Counted from the first letter of the stretch, positions 16,807 to 25,889 are shown. The stretch is 64,000 nucleotides of DNA from Alphaproteobacteria bacterium (GCA_016124335.1 WGNX01000001.1:62001-126000); one strand, 5' to 3'. Numbers and translations: made by a program. Notes: generated from the sequence alone by a model not told the origin.

Positions 16807-16819
16807 GAGCACGCCAGAC

Positions 16820-17782
16820 ATGCTGATCAAGCGAACCCGCGGCTGGGAAATCCCCGAACGCGACGCCACGCCGGAATGGGCCTATAGCCGCCGCCACGTG
16901 CTGGCCGCCGGCGCCGGGCTTGCGGCTTCATCCCTCGTGAGCCCGCTTGACGCGGCAGCGCAGACGCCGGCCGATCCCAATGCCGCGCTCTACCCGGCGA
17001 TGCGCAACATGCGCTATCGCGTCGATCGCGACATCACCGAGGAAAAGATCGCGACGACGTACAACAACTATTACGAATTCGGCACGTCCAAGACGATCTG
17101 GCAGGCCGCGCAGAAGCTGCCGCTGCGCCCCTGGCAGGTGAAGATCGAAGGGCTTGTCGAAAGCCCGCGCACGGTCGATTTCGACGACATCATGAAGGCC
17201 ATGAAGCTCGAGGAGCGCGTCTACCGCTTCCGCTGCGTGGAAGCCTGGGCGATGACCGTGCCGTGGACCGGCTTTCCGCTCGCCTCGTTCGTCGAATGGT
17301 GCAAGCCGCTGTCGGGCGCGAAATACCTGCAGATGGAAACCTTCTCGAACCCGGCGGTCGCCTCCGGCCAGCGCGCGTCGTGGTATCCGTGGCCCTATAC
17401 CGAGGGGCTGGCGATCGACGAGGCGATGAACGAACTCGCCTTTATCGCGACCGGCATCTACGGCAAGCCCGTCCCCGCCCAGCAGGGGGCGCCCTTGCGC
17501 CTGATAACGCCGTGGAAATACGGCTTCAAGCAGGCGAAGGCGCTGGTCCGCTTCGTCTTCACCGACAAGCGCCCGTCGACGTTCTGGCAGACGCTGGGCG
17601 AACGCGAATACGGCTTCTGGGCGAACATCAACCCGAAAGTCCCCCACCCGCGCTGGAGCCAGGCGAGCGAGGAACTGATCGGCGCGGGCGGCAAGCGCGT
17701 GCCCACGCAGATCTTCAACGGCTACGGCGATTTCGTCGCCTCGCTGTACGACAACCGCCAGAACGAGCGGCTCTGGGCCTGA
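16820..17782 (+). CDS. msrP: Protein-methionine-sulfoxide reductase catalytic subunit MsrP (YedY)
   Basis: 320 residues. A twin-arginine signal (SRRHVLAAGAGLAAS, about 23-37) sends it folded to the periplasm. The molybdopterin-ligating Cys is in YRFRCVEAW (C139), and the full sulfite-oxidase-like fold follows. MsrP repairs oxidised Met in periplasmic proteins using electrons from the haem membrane protein MsrQ. No msrQ gene is adjacent, unlike the common msrPQ operon, so electrons may come from a distant msrQ. GGAG lies 10 nt before ATG 16820. Confidence 0.95.
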   Translation: MLIKRTRGWEIPERDATPEWAYSRRHVLAAGAGLAASSLVSPLDAAAQTPADPNAALYPAMRNMRYRVDRDITEEKIATTYNNYYEFGTSKTIWQAAQKLPLRPWQVKIEGLVESPRTVDFDDIMKAMKLEERVYRFRCVEAWAMTVPWTGFPLASFVEWCKPLSGAKYLQMETFSNPAVASGQRASWYPWPYTEGLAIDEAMNELAFIATGIYGKPVPAQQGAPLRLITPWKYGFKQAKALVRFVFTDKRPSTFWQTLGEREYGFWANINPKVPHPRWSQASEELIGAGGKRVPTQIFNGYGDFVASLYDNRQNERLWA

Positions 17783-17823
17783 ACGGGCTTCCCGAGGGCG
17801 CACGGCCCGCGTAAAAGACGGGC

Positions 17824-19752
17824 ATGCCCGACTCCGTTCCTGCGGGCGCGCAGGCCAAACGCCGCGCGCTGCCGATCGATACCTTCGACAACCGCACCGG
17901 CGGCGACGCGCTGTTCCGTGCCGTCGGGCATCCGCTTGCGGGCGAACCGGCCATGGCGCTCGCCGCACGCCTGAAGGCGGCCGGAAAGGTTGCCGTCTAC
18001 GATCCGTTCGGCGCATTCGCGACGCTCACGGCACTTCAGGATTTTTCGAGCATCGACTTTGCCGGGCTGTACGGCCGCGATGCCAAGCATGTCGGCCGCC
18101 GTGTCGGCCGGTTCACCGTCGAACCCGTCACGAAGATCGCCGCAAGCGGCGCTTCGTGCGTCTTCGTCACCGCGTTCGACGCCGATCCGCTTGTCGCGCA
18201 GGTCCGGCACTGGCTGCCAAAGGGCGCGACGGTCGTCACGCTCGATGCGATGCGCATTCCCGAAAACCTGATCACGGACAAGAAGCGCTACCTGTCGACC
18301 TACAACTTCGTGACCAATCTCGTGCTGTTCTGCGAGGGGCCCACGCGCCATACGCGCATGGTCAGCGCCAATTACTGGGCCGGCTACGGTGCCAAGAACG
18401 TGCGCGCATGGTTCCGGCTGTTCTCGGCCGATGGCGCTGCCCTTGCGACATGGGAGGAAACGCTCGTCGAGGGCGTGGCCGGCTTCGTCGTCGACAGCCG
18501 CGAGATTTCCAGGCGGTTCGGCCTCGGGGCGTTCGACGGCCAGCTATTCGTCCACATGATCGACGTGACGGGCCACGACGTCCTCAAATACGCGCTCGAC
18601 TTCTGGAGCGACAGCGAACTTACCTGCACGCACGACGCCAACCCGTGGCCGGCCGACTACTATGCGGGCATCCCCGCACCGGAAGCCGGCGAGAAGGTGC
18701 GCGTGTGGGTGCAGAACTGCCATTCCTGCGCGATCCCGGCGGACGGCGTGCGCTTCGCACCCATGGGGACCGACGCGTGGGTCGCGATGAAGGCGCCCAT
18801 CCCCGCCTTCGGCATGCGCGCGGTCGACATGAACGAGCTTCTGCCCGGCCTAGCCTGGCCCCGGCAGATCGAGATGGATGCGGGCAAATACGCCGTGCGG
18901 CCGCGCTACGAGGTCGAGCGCGCCGGCAAGCGCCATGTCGCGCACGCCAATGTCGAGCGCAACGACCTGAAGCCCGATGCCGACATCGCCGCACTCGGCC
19001 CGCTGTTCGGCAAGGGCTTCATCCTGCCCGCACCGATCCTGCCGCAGACCGAATTCGAGAGCGTGGCGCTGCCCACGCCGATGGCGCGCGGTCAGGCGAG
19101 CCTGCCGCTGATCGCTCGGTTCTACGACGCATCGGGCGCGCCCGCGGGCGAGCGGTACCTGGGCAACCTGCCGCGCGACCATGCCGCGCGGGTCGAAACC
19201 GACAAGCTTTCCCTGCCGACGGGCTACGGCCACATGGAACTGAGCTACGACTTCCGCGACGGTGGCGGCGGCGACGGGTGGATCCATGCGCTGTTCCGCT
19301 TTCGCCGGCGAAACGGCCCCGCACACGGTGCCGACACGAGCTTCGGCAGCCACATCTTCAACACGGCACTCGTCTTCAAGAACGAGCCGCAATCCTATAT
19401 CGGCCGGCCGCCGGGCCTGACGACGCGGCTTTTCCTGCGGCTGGGCAGTGACGGGCTGGACGCGATGTGCCACCTGATCTATCCGGCCTCGACGCCGTGG
19501 CACGCGAAGTCTGACACGGCGCTCGAACTGCACGATGCGAAGGGTGTGAAGATCGCGGAAGCGAAGATCGAGATCCCGTGCTCTGGTTCGCGCCTGTGGC
19601 GCGTGGGCGAGATATTCGCAGCCGCCGACATTTCGCGCGCGGGCGACGGCGGCTATGTTCTGATCCGCGATCGCACATGCCGGCTGTTCGGCTATCACGG
19701 GCTTCACGCGACCGACGGGCGCTTCAGCCTCGATCACATGTTCGGCTTCTAG
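17824..19752 (+). CDS. Large protein of unknown function
   Basis: 642 residues, soluble, with no signal peptide or membrane segment. I do not recognise the family. The N-terminal ~150 residues look like a Rossmann-type alpha/beta unit (KVAVYDPFGAF; CVFVTAFDADPLVAQVR; ATVVTLDAMRIPENL). The middle and C-terminal parts are rich in aromatic beta-strand-like stretches (YDFRDGGGGDGWIHALFRFR; RLWRVGEIF; LFGYHGLHATDGRF), resembling a carbohydrate-binding or jelly-roll architecture. A Cys-x-x-Cys pair occurs in QNCHSCAIP. It lies 41 nt after msrP and shares a CTAG stop tetranucleotide with the convergent oxygenase. Coding potential is clear from codon usage and length. Confidence 0.8.
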   Translation: MPDSVPAGAQAKRRALPIDTFDNRTGGDALFRAVGHPLAGEPAMALAARLKAAGKVAVYDPFGAFATLTALQDFSSIDFAGLYGRDAKHVGRRVGRFTVEPVTKIAASGASCVFVTAFDADPLVAQVRHWLPKGATVVTLDAMRIPENLITDKKRYLSTYNFVTNLVLFCEGPTRHTRMVSANYWAGYGAKNVRAWFRLFSADGAALATWEETLVEGVAGFVVDSREISRRFGLGAFDGQLFVHMIDVTGHDVLKYALDFWSDSELTCTHDANPWPADYYAGIPAPEAGEKVRVWVQNCHSCAIPADGVRFAPMGTDAWVAMKAPIPAFGMRAVDMNELLPGLAWPRQIEMDAGKYAVRPRYEVERAGKRHVAHANVERNDLKPDADIAALGPLFGKGFILPAPILPQTEFESVALPTPMARGQASLPLIARFYDASGAPAGERYLGNLPRDHAARVETDKLSLPTGYGHMELSYDFRDGGGGDGWIHALFRFRRRNGPAHGADTSFGSHIFNTALVFKNEPQSYIGRPPGLTTRLFLRLGSDGLDAMCHLIYPASTPWHAKSDTALELHDAKGVKIAEAKIEIPCSGSRLWRVGEIFAAADISRAGDGGYVLIRDRTCRLFGYHGLHATDGRFSLDHMFGF

Positions 19753-20423
19753 CCGCAGGTGACCGGCGCGTCGGGATAGGCAAGCTCGTGGCGCGCGCGC
19801 CACTCATCCTTCACGTAGTTCACGATGATCGATTTGCGCACGCCGTCGATGGGCCGGCGGCGGAAGCCGTGCCACGTGTCGGCACCGGGCACGAAGATGA
19901 GCCCGTTGTTGAACGCGCCCGACGCGGCGCCCAGATGCTTGTCGGGCGATTGGTAGACATCCGTGCCCCAGCCTTCGGCCTGCGGCACGTCGGACAGGTA
20001 GAACAGCATCGTATAGAGCTTGGCGCCGATGTCGGTGTGCGGCTCGAGCCAGAAGCCGTCGGTGTCCTGGCAGAATTCGATGCGCAGGTAGCCGCCGGCA
20101 AGCGGGGCTCCCGTCGTTCGCGCAAGCATCGCGACATTGGCAGGGTCCTGGAACGCCGCAGCGAAGGCATCGCTCACGGGAAATTCGCGACGAAACGCCG
20201 TCGAAAAGAAAACCCGGGTTGAATTGTTCGTTTCCCGCCGCCCCTTCGTATCGTCGACATGCGCGACCGGCACCGGGAGGTTCGCCAGCGCCTTCGCCAT
20301 TGCCGGCGGCAGCGCGTCCTTCAAGAGCCAGTGCCGGTAGGGAACGTTTTGAACCTCCGCGCGGCCGAGAAGGTCGGGGAGCCATGTGTGGGTGGTCGGC
20401 TTGGCAAGGTCGAGGAGCGGCAT
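19749..20423 (-). CDS. 2-oxoglutarate/Fe(II)-dependent oxygenase family protein
   Basis: 224 residues from ATG 20423, with GGAA 6 nt upstream; a start at 20504 would add 27 atypical residues. The double-stranded beta-helix signature is complete: PHTDIG supplies His129 and Asp131, DTWHGF supplies His185, and RKSIIVNYV supplies the 2OG-binding Arg196. Such enzymes hydroxylate proteins or small molecules using Fe(II), O2 and 2-oxoglutarate. It is similar in layout to small prolyl-hydroxylase-like proteins of proteobacteria. Its substrate is unknown; it is convergent with the 642-residue protein. Confidence 0.85.
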   Translation of the reverse strand: MPLLDLAKPTTHTWLPDLLGRAEVQNVPYRHWLLKDALPPAMAKALANLPVPVAHVDDTKGRRETNNSTRVFFSTAFRREFPVSDAFAAAFQDPANVAMLARTTGAPLAGGYLRIEFCQDTDGFWLEPHTDIGAKLYTMLFYLSDVPQAEGWGTDVYQSPDKHLGAASGAFNNGLIFVPGADTWHGFRRRPIDGVRKSIIVNYVKDEWRARHELAYPDAPVTCG

Positions 20424-20566
20424 GGGCGATTCCGGTGTTTCGAGTCGGTGGGCGATGCTGCCCGTATGGCATGTCCGCCGGTCGCCGGAATTGATGCGGA
20501 TCAAATCGCGGGCAGCGCGCCCGATTAGTTGACTTTGTCAAATATCAATCGCACGATTGCCCCGTC

Positions 20567-21511
20567 ATGACCCGCCAATCCCGCTCCGGCGACGCGACGG
20601 TCGCCGCTGTCCGCCATTTCACGCGGTTTTTCACCCGGCGCATCGGCGTCCTGCGGCGGCGGCTCTACGCCAGCCCCTTTTCGCTCGTCGAAGCGCGCGT
20701 CCTCTATGAAGTCGCCCATCACCCCGGCACGTCTGCCGGCGCGGTCGCCAGCGGCCTCGGTCTTGACCCGGGCCAGCTCAGCCGGACGCTCAACGCCCTT
20801 GTCCGGCGCGGTCTCGTGCGGCGCCGCAAGGCCACCGGCGATGCGCGCCGCCATGCGCTGGAGACGACGGCGCGCGGCGCGAAGGCCTTCGCGGGCCTCG
20901 ACAGCGCCTCCCGCGCCGAAGTCGCAGCCCTGCTGGCACCGCTTGGCGCGCACGACCGGGACGCGCTGACCGGCGCCCTTGCCACAGCCGAGCGGCTGCT
21001 TGAACCGGCACGACCGGCAGCCGACGAATTCGTCCTGCGCAGCCCGGCAATCGGCGACATGGGCGCCCTCACGGCCGCCCAGGCGCGCCTTTATGCGCGC
21101 GAATACGGCTGGAATGGCGAGTTCGAGGCACTTGTCGCGGAAATCGTCGCCAAGTTCATCCGCGATTTCGATCCGGCGCGCGAACGTTGCTGGATCGCGG
21201 ACCGGCGCGGCGAAATCGCCGGTTCGATCTTCCTCGTGAAGGAATCGGACAAAGTGGCGAAAATCCGCCTTGTCTATCTGGAGCCGTGGGCACGCGGTGT
21301 CGGGCTAGGCCGGCGCATGCTCGCCGAATGTCTCGCCTTCGCGCGTGCCTGCGGCTACGCGAAGGTCGTGCTGTGGACGAACGACTGCCTGGTCGACGCG
21401 CGCAGGCTCTACGAAAAGGCCGGATTCGTCCTCGTCGAGAGCGAAAGGCACCGCAGTTTCGGCAAGGACCTTGTCGGCCAATCCTGGTCGCTTGACCTCT
21501 CGGCGCGCTAG
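20567..21511 (+). CDS. MarR-family regulator fused to GNAT acetyltransferase
   Basis: 314 residues. Residues about 10-150 form a MarR winged helix (VLYEVAHHPGTSAGAVASGL; LSRTLNALVRRGLVRRRKA). Residues about 160-310 form a GNAT domain with the acetyl-CoA loop in LEPWARGVGLGRRMLAE and the ending YEKAGFVLVESERHRSFGKDL. This domain order is a known family of bifunctional proteins; whether the acetyltransferase modifies a ligand or the regulator itself is not known. It starts 143 nt from the divergent oxygenase gene, whose promoter it may control. Confidence 0.9.
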   Translation: MTRQSRSGDATVAAVRHFTRFFTRRIGVLRRRLYASPFSLVEARVLYEVAHHPGTSAGAVASGLGLDPGQLSRTLNALVRRGLVRRRKATGDARRHALETTARGAKAFAGLDSASRAEVAALLAPLGAHDRDALTGALATAERLLEPARPAADEFVLRSPAIGDMGALTAAQARLYAREYGWNGEFEALVAEIVAKFIRDFDPARERCWIADRRGEIAGSIFLVKESDKVAKIRLVYLEPWARGVGLGRRMLAECLAFARACGYAKVVLWTNDCLVDARRLYEKAGFVLVESERHRSFGKDLVGQSWSLDLSAR

Positions 21512-21945
21512 CGTGTGCCCGAAACCGCCGGCCAGTTGGCGTCCGCCCGCGCGATGAAGCCGGCCCTTTCCGCAAGCCAGCGTTCACGGACGGACTTGCT
21601 GTAGTTGAGATAGAGGACGCCGTCCTCGATCGTCCACGCCTCCGGATCGACCGAGGCCTTGTAACCGTTCGCCATTCCGTATGCGCAGTAACCGCCGTAG
21701 CGCGGCACATAGCGCGACGGTTCGGCGACAAACGCCGCATGGTTGGCGCGCGACACGAACAGCCAGCGCGCACCTCCCCAGTCGGCAGAATAGGCGGCCG
21801 CCCCGCGACGCGCGCGCCCTTCGCGGAAATAAGCGACCGGATCGTAGCCGCCGATGGCAAGACCGCCACGCGCGTTGATCGGTTCGGCCGCGGCAGGCAT
21901 GGCTGCGAACAGGAAACCCGAAACGAGTAATGAGCGACGGTCCAT
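21508..21945 (-). CDS. Exported YHS domain protein
   Basis: 145 residues. The signal peptide MDRRSLLVSGFLFAAMPAAA is followed by a YHS domain (about 24-105) with GGYDPVAYFREG and YGGYCAYGMANGYK, the segment that carries the Cys of YHS proteins. YHS domains occur in metal-related enzymes and transporters, and secreted stand-alone versions are thought to bind metal. The C-terminus adds a short helical tail. Tail-to-tail 4-nt overlap with the MarR-GNAT gene. Confidence 0.82.
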   Translation of the reverse strand: MDRRSLLVSGFLFAAMPAAAEPINARGGLAIGGYDPVAYFREGRARRGAAAYSADWGGARWLFVSRANHAAFVAEPSRYVPRYGGYCAYGMANGYKASVDPEAWTIEDGVLYLNYSKSVRERWLAERAGFIARADANWPAVSGTR

Positions 21946-21982
21946 GCCGTATTATTCGCGCGCATCACAGCGCGTGTTACCG

Positions 21983-22014
21983 AAAAAAAACGCCCGGTGC
22001 TTGCGCACCGGGCG
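21983..22014 (-). terminator. Intrinsic terminator of the probable small RNA
   Basis: Perfect 10-bp stem (21991-22000 with 22005-22014), TTGC/GCAA loop, followed on the minus strand by eight consecutive T (21990-21983). A textbook Rho-independent terminator for leftward transcription; it would also stop readthrough from lysR. Confidence 0.9.
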
Positions 22015-22112
22015 AGTTGAACAGGGAGGCTTCACGTCTGGGAGACGCAGGGTCCGGAGGGGACCCCGTCCGGGCTGCTAGGCCCGGACCCGCCGAAATC
22101 GGGTCTTTCGGC
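21983..22112 (-). ncRNA. Probable small RNA: four C-rich stem-loops plus intrinsic terminator
   Basis: Minus-strand transcript in a 298-nt gap between lysR and the YHS gene. In order it has GCCGAAA/TTTCGGC (22112-22092), GTCCGGGC/GCCCGGAC (22089-22068), GGGTCC-CCTCC-GGACCC (22066-22050), GCGTCT-CCC-AGACGT (22048-22034), an unpaired segment with CCTCCC, and a terminator stem with eight U (22014-21983). Loops and linker expose CCUCC/CUCCC, which can pair with Shine-Dalgarno sequences, as in several alphaproteobacterial sRNAs. The 5' end and promoter are uncertain. A long 3' UTR of lysR is the main alternative. Confidence 0.55.
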
Positions 22113-22243
22113 TGACCGGCGTCGCCAAAGCACGTTTGTGCGGCGCGACACCAATACTCACCTAGATAATCTAAAGAATGCCTTAAAAAATGGCATTAAT
22201 CGCATGCGAGACATGAGTCGTTCGCATACCTACGAATTTACCG

Positions 22244-23143
22244 CTAGAACTGCGTTTCGCCCACCTTCTGAACGAGATAGTCGCGGAAGACGGCGATGCG
22301 TTTGGAGCTGCGCAGCTCCTCCGGGTAGACGAAATACGCTTCGTATGTCGGCCCCTCGAGTTCCGGCAGGATCTGGACGATCTTCGAGCTTTGCTGGGCG
22401 ATATAGTCCGGGAAGGCCGCGATCCCGATGCCGTTCTCGACCGCGCGCAGGATCGCCGAAACGTTGTTGACCATCAGCGTGGGCACGCGGCGGCGGCCGG
22501 CGGTCGTGCCGACCTCAAGCAGCCAGTTGACGTTCGGGAACGGCGGATTGGGATCATCGCCGTAGACGATGATGCGGTGGCTGTCGAGATCACCCGCCGT
22601 CTTCGGCGTGCCGAACTTCTTGAGATAGTCCGGGTTGGCGAACACGTGCACATGCACCGACAGCAGGTGGCGCTGGATGAGATCGGCCTGCCGCGGCGGA
22701 TGCATGCGGATCGCGCAGTCGGCCTCGCGCATGCCAAGATCGAGTTCGCGATCGTCGACGCGCATGCTGATCTGCACGTCCGGATACGTCTCGGAGAATT
22801 CGCGCAGGCGCGGCGCAAGCCACACCGACCCGAACGCGACGGTCGTCGTCACGCGCAGCAGGCCCGACGGCCGCTCCTTCGTTTCGGCAAGCTGGGCTTC
22901 GACCAGCGCCAGCTTGTCGAACACGTCGCGCACCGTGTTGAACAGCAGCTCGCCCTGCTCGGTCAGGATGAGGCCGCGCGCATGGCGGTGGAAAAGCGGT
23001 GCGCGCACCGACTCTTCGAGAGCCGAAATCTGCCGGCTGACGGCCGACTGGCTGAGATTCAGCTTTTCGCCCGCATGCGTGAACGATCCAGCGGCGGCGA
23101 CCGCATGGAATATGCGCAGCTTGTCCCAGTCCATGGCCGACAT
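22244..23143 (-). CDS. LysR-family transcriptional regulator
   Basis: 299 residues: N-terminal winged helix (AAAGSFTHAGEKLNLSQSAVSRQISALEE, about 14-42) and a periplasmic-binding-like effector domain from about residue 95. The start at 23143 has GGAG 6 nt upstream; ATG 23134 is possible. It lies 36 nt downstream of trxB on the same strand and is probably co-transcribed with it. The effector and targets cannot be read from sequence; a role around redox balance is suggested only by position. Confidence 0.92.
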   Translation of the reverse strand: MSAMDWDKLRIFHAVAAAGSFTHAGEKLNLSQSAVSRQISALEESVRAPLFHRHARGLILTEQGELLFNTVRDVFDKLALVEAQLAETKERPSGLLRVTTTVAFGSVWLAPRLREFSETYPDVQISMRVDDRELDLGMREADCAIRMHPPRQADLIQRHLLSVHVHVFANPDYLKKFGTPKTAGDLDSHRIIVYGDDPNPPFPNVNWLLEVGTTAGRRRVPTLMVNNVSAILRAVENGIGIAAFPDYIAQQSSKIVQILPELEGPTYEAYFVYPEELRSSKRIAVFRDYLVQKVGETQF

Positions 23144-23179
23144 CCGGCTCTCCCGTTCCCCAGCAGTCGTACTGGCGTT

Positions 23180-24148
23180 CTATTCGGCGGCGACCTGATG
23201 GCCCGATTCCGAATGTGCCAGGAATTTTTCGGCTTCCAGCGCCGCCATGCAGCCCATTCCGGCGGCCGTCACGGCCTGCCGGAACACCTTGTCCTTCACG
23301 TCGCCGGCCGCGTAGACGCCCGGCACGTTCGTCGCGGTCGAATCGGGCTTCGTCAGGATATAGCCCTCGCCATCCATGTCGATCTGGCCCTTGAAGACCT
23401 CGGTGGCCGGCACGTGGCCGATCGCCACGAACAGCCCGTCGACCGCGATCTGCGAGGCGGCCCCGGTCTTCACGTTCTTGAGCTTGAGGCCGGTGACCGC
23501 CGGCGGCGTGCCCGCGCCCACGACTTCCTCGACCGCCGAATCCCACACCACTTCGACCTTCGGATTCTTGAAGAGGCGCGCCTGCATCATCTTTTCGGCG
23601 CGCAGGCTGTCGCGGCGATGGATGAGCGTGACCTTCGAGGCGTGGTTGGTGAGGTAGAGCGCTTCCTCAACCGCCGTATTGCCGCCGCCGACGACGGCGA
23701 CCTTCTTGCCGCGGAAGAAGAAACCGTCGCATGTCGCACAGGCCGATACGCCCGCACCGCGATATTTCTCTTCCGACGACAGGCCGAGCCAGCGCGCCTG
23801 CGCGCCCGTGCAGATGACGACGGTATCGGCGACGTAGGTGTCGCCGGAATCGCCCGTCGCCACGAACGGCCGCTTCGAGAAATCGATCTTCATGATCAGA
23901 TCCTCGAGCATCAGCGTGCCGATGTGTTCGCACTGCTTGTACATCTGCTCCATCAGCCACGGACCCTGGATCGGGTTCTCGAAGCCGGGGAAATTTTCGA
24001 CATCGGTCGTGATCGAAAGCTGGCCGCCCGGCTGCATGCCGCGAACGAGAATGGGGGCAAGATTTGCGCGCGTGGCATAGATCGCCGCGGTGTAACCGGC
24101 CGGGCCGGAGCCGACGATCAGCATTTTCGTACGGTGGGTCTGGGGCAT
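23180..24148 (-). CDS. trxB: Thioredoxin reductase (NADPH)
   Basis: 322 residues from ATG 24148. FAD-binding GSGPAG at 13-18, redox-active CATC (C137/C140), and the NADPH-binding VVGGGNTAVEEA, followed by the second FAD segment GVYAAGDV. This is the low-molecular-weight bacterial type that reduces thioredoxin with NADPH in the cytoplasm. First gene of a probable trxB-lysR unit. Confidence 0.97.
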   Translation of the reverse strand: MPQTHRTKMLIVGSGPAGYTAAIYATRANLAPILVRGMQPGGQLSITTDVENFPGFENPIQGPWLMEQMYKQCEHIGTLMLEDLIMKIDFSKRPFVATGDSGDTYVADTVVICTGAQARWLGLSSEEKYRGAGVSACATCDGFFFRGKKVAVVGGGNTAVEEALYLTNHASKVTLIHRRDSLRAEKMMQARLFKNPKVEVVWDSAVEEVVGAGTPPAVTGLKLKNVKTGAASQIAVDGLFVAIGHVPATEVFKGQIDMDGEGYILTKPDSTATNVPGVYAAGDVKDKVFRQAVTAAGMGCMAALEAEKFLAHSESGHQVAAE

Positions 24149-24221
24149 CGGACTCGTCCTGCTATGCGTTGGCTGCAAACCTAGCAGGCATGCCCAAGCC
24201 GGGGAAGGCCACGTTCCGGGT

Positions 24222-25184
24222 TTATCCCCAGCCGAATCTGGACCGGAGCAGGCCCGCCGCGCGGGCCGTATCGTCGGGCGGCGTATATCGCCAGACGGCG
24301 AATTCGCCCGCAAAAGGCCGGGTATATCCCTTTCGCTGCATTTCGGCCTGGAACGCGGCGATGCGGCCCGACCGGCCCTCCAGTTCGGCAACGAACACGG
24401 GCTTTCCGGTCGACAGCGCTTCGCTTGTCATCGACACGGAATCTTCCGTCACCACGACGCCGTCGGCGCACGCGAGCATGCCCAGATAGGGGTTTTCCCC
24501 CTGCCCGTCCCACGCATATCCGCCAAGGCTGGCGACGACCGTGCGCAAGGTCACTGTCGCGTGCGGGTCGGTGCGGCGCGACGGCGTAAGCGCGATGCCG
24601 CACCCCGATCGCGCGAGTTTCGCAAGGTTGTCGGCAAGGTTCCGCACGGCGGCCGCAGTCATGCGGAAGCGTCGCCAGCCGTTGCTGCCGCCCAGCATCA
24701 CCGCGACGAGCGGCCGCTTCAGATGCGCGAACGCCGGCATCCATTGCGCGCGCGCCGCTTCGAGCTTTGCCGGCGTCACGTGATGGAGCGCTGCAACCGT
24801 CTCGATGACGTTTGCGCCGCGCAATCCGTCGTGCCAGGGGGCGACGACCGCATCGAGCCATTCGACGGGGACGCCCGGCTTCTGCACGTGGATTGCCGTG
24901 ACGCGGCCCGCACTGCGCCGCTTCATCGCCACGCCGATGGGCGCGCAGCGCGAGCCGAGCGTTATCACAACATCGGGCCAGGGCTCGGCCAGGTCGGGCG
25001 AGTCGGGAGCGAGTTTCGGGAACGGGTTGGCGACGAGCGCCGGTTCCGGCAGCCACGTCCACGGAAAGCGGAAGCGGATGTCCTTGAACGCATAGTCGAG
25101 CCCGAGCGCTTCGGCGATGCCGCGGCACTGCGCCTTCATGCCGACCTGGCCGGGGCTGATGATCCAAGCTGTGCGGGGGTTCAT
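24222..25184 (-). CDS. Mitochondrial fission ELM1-like family protein (DUF1022)
   Basis: 320 residues from ATG 25184 (MNPRTAWIISPGQVGMKAQ). It matches the bacterial relatives of plant ELM1: the N-terminal PGQVGMKAQCRGIAEALG, the central LGGSNGWRRF, and the C-terminal TEDSVSMTSEALSTGKPV, a pattern like the nucleotide-sugar site of GT-B glycosyltransferases. The bacterial function is not established; a glycosyltransferase role in envelope synthesis is often inferred. It is monocistronic and divergent from the Lrp gene. Confidence 0.85.
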   Translation of the reverse strand: MNPRTAWIISPGQVGMKAQCRGIAEALGLDYAFKDIRFRFPWTWLPEPALVANPFPKLAPDSPDLAEPWPDVVITLGSRCAPIGVAMKRRSAGRVTAIHVQKPGVPVEWLDAVVAPWHDGLRGANVIETVAALHHVTPAKLEAARAQWMPAFAHLKRPLVAVMLGGSNGWRRFRMTAAAVRNLADNLAKLARSGCGIALTPSRRTDPHATVTLRTVVASLGGYAWDGQGENPYLGMLACADGVVVTEDSVSMTSEALSTGKPVFVAELEGRSGRIAAFQAEMQRKGYTRPFAGEFAVWRYTPPDDTARAAGLLRSRFGWG

Positions 25185-25304
25185 GTCGGGCGTCTTTTGG
25201 CTCGGCGGGCTGCCTTTGCGCAATTTCTTTAACCATTAACCTTGGCACCCGGCACGCCAATTGCTAATAATATTTCAACTTTCAGACGGGAAGAACACTG
25301 AAAA

Positions 25305-25787
25305 ATGCGCGGCCACAAGCTCGACGATGTCGATCGGCAGATCCTGCACGACCTCCAGAATGACGGACGGATGACCAACGTGGAACTGGCACGGCGTGCG
25401 GGCGTGTCGGCGCCGCCCTGCCTGCGCCGCGTGCGCGTGCTCGAGGAGGCCAAGATCGTGCGCGGCTATCACGCCGACATCGATCCGCTGGCACTCGGCT
25501 TCGGCGTGACCGTGTTCGCCAGCGTCAGCCTGAAGAGCCAGGCCGATGCCGACCTTCGCGCATTCCAGGATCTCATCAACGGATGGCCGATGGTCCGCGA
25601 ATGCCACATGCTGACCGGCGAGACGGACTTCCTCATCAAGGTCGTCGCGCACGACTGGGACAGCTACGAGAAGTTCCTCACCAGCCAGCTCACCGCTGCG
25701 CCCAACGTCGCGACCGTGAAATCCGCGCTGACGATCCGCACGACGAAGAACCTTCCCGGCGTGCCGATCGAAGCCAAGCGATCCTGA
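25305..25787 (+). CDS. Lrp/AsnC-family transcriptional regulator
   Basis: 160 residues: HTH (LQNDGRMTNVELARRAGVSAPPCLRRVRVLEE, about 16-48) and a C-terminal RAM/ligand domain with the ECHMLTGETDFLIKV segment. Lrp-type proteins form octamers and respond to amino acids. A short hairpin follows its stop. It is 102 nt upstream of a MetX-like gene on the same strand and 120 nt from the divergent ELM1-like gene; either may be a target. Confidence 0.95.
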   Translation: MRGHKLDDVDRQILHDLQNDGRMTNVELARRAGVSAPPCLRRVRVLEEAKIVRGYHADIDPLALGFGVTVFASVSLKSQADADLRAFQDLINGWPMVRECHMLTGETDFLIKVVAHDWDSYEKFLTSQLTAAPNVATVKSALTIRTTKNLPGVPIEAKRS

Positions 25788-25889
25788 CCGGCCCTGCAAT
25801 CCTGGCGACGCCGTCCGGGCGTCCGTCTGCTCGATTGAAGCCAGTATAATCGATCTTCCGGCGCGTCCGCGTCGTGCTAGTGTTTTTGC

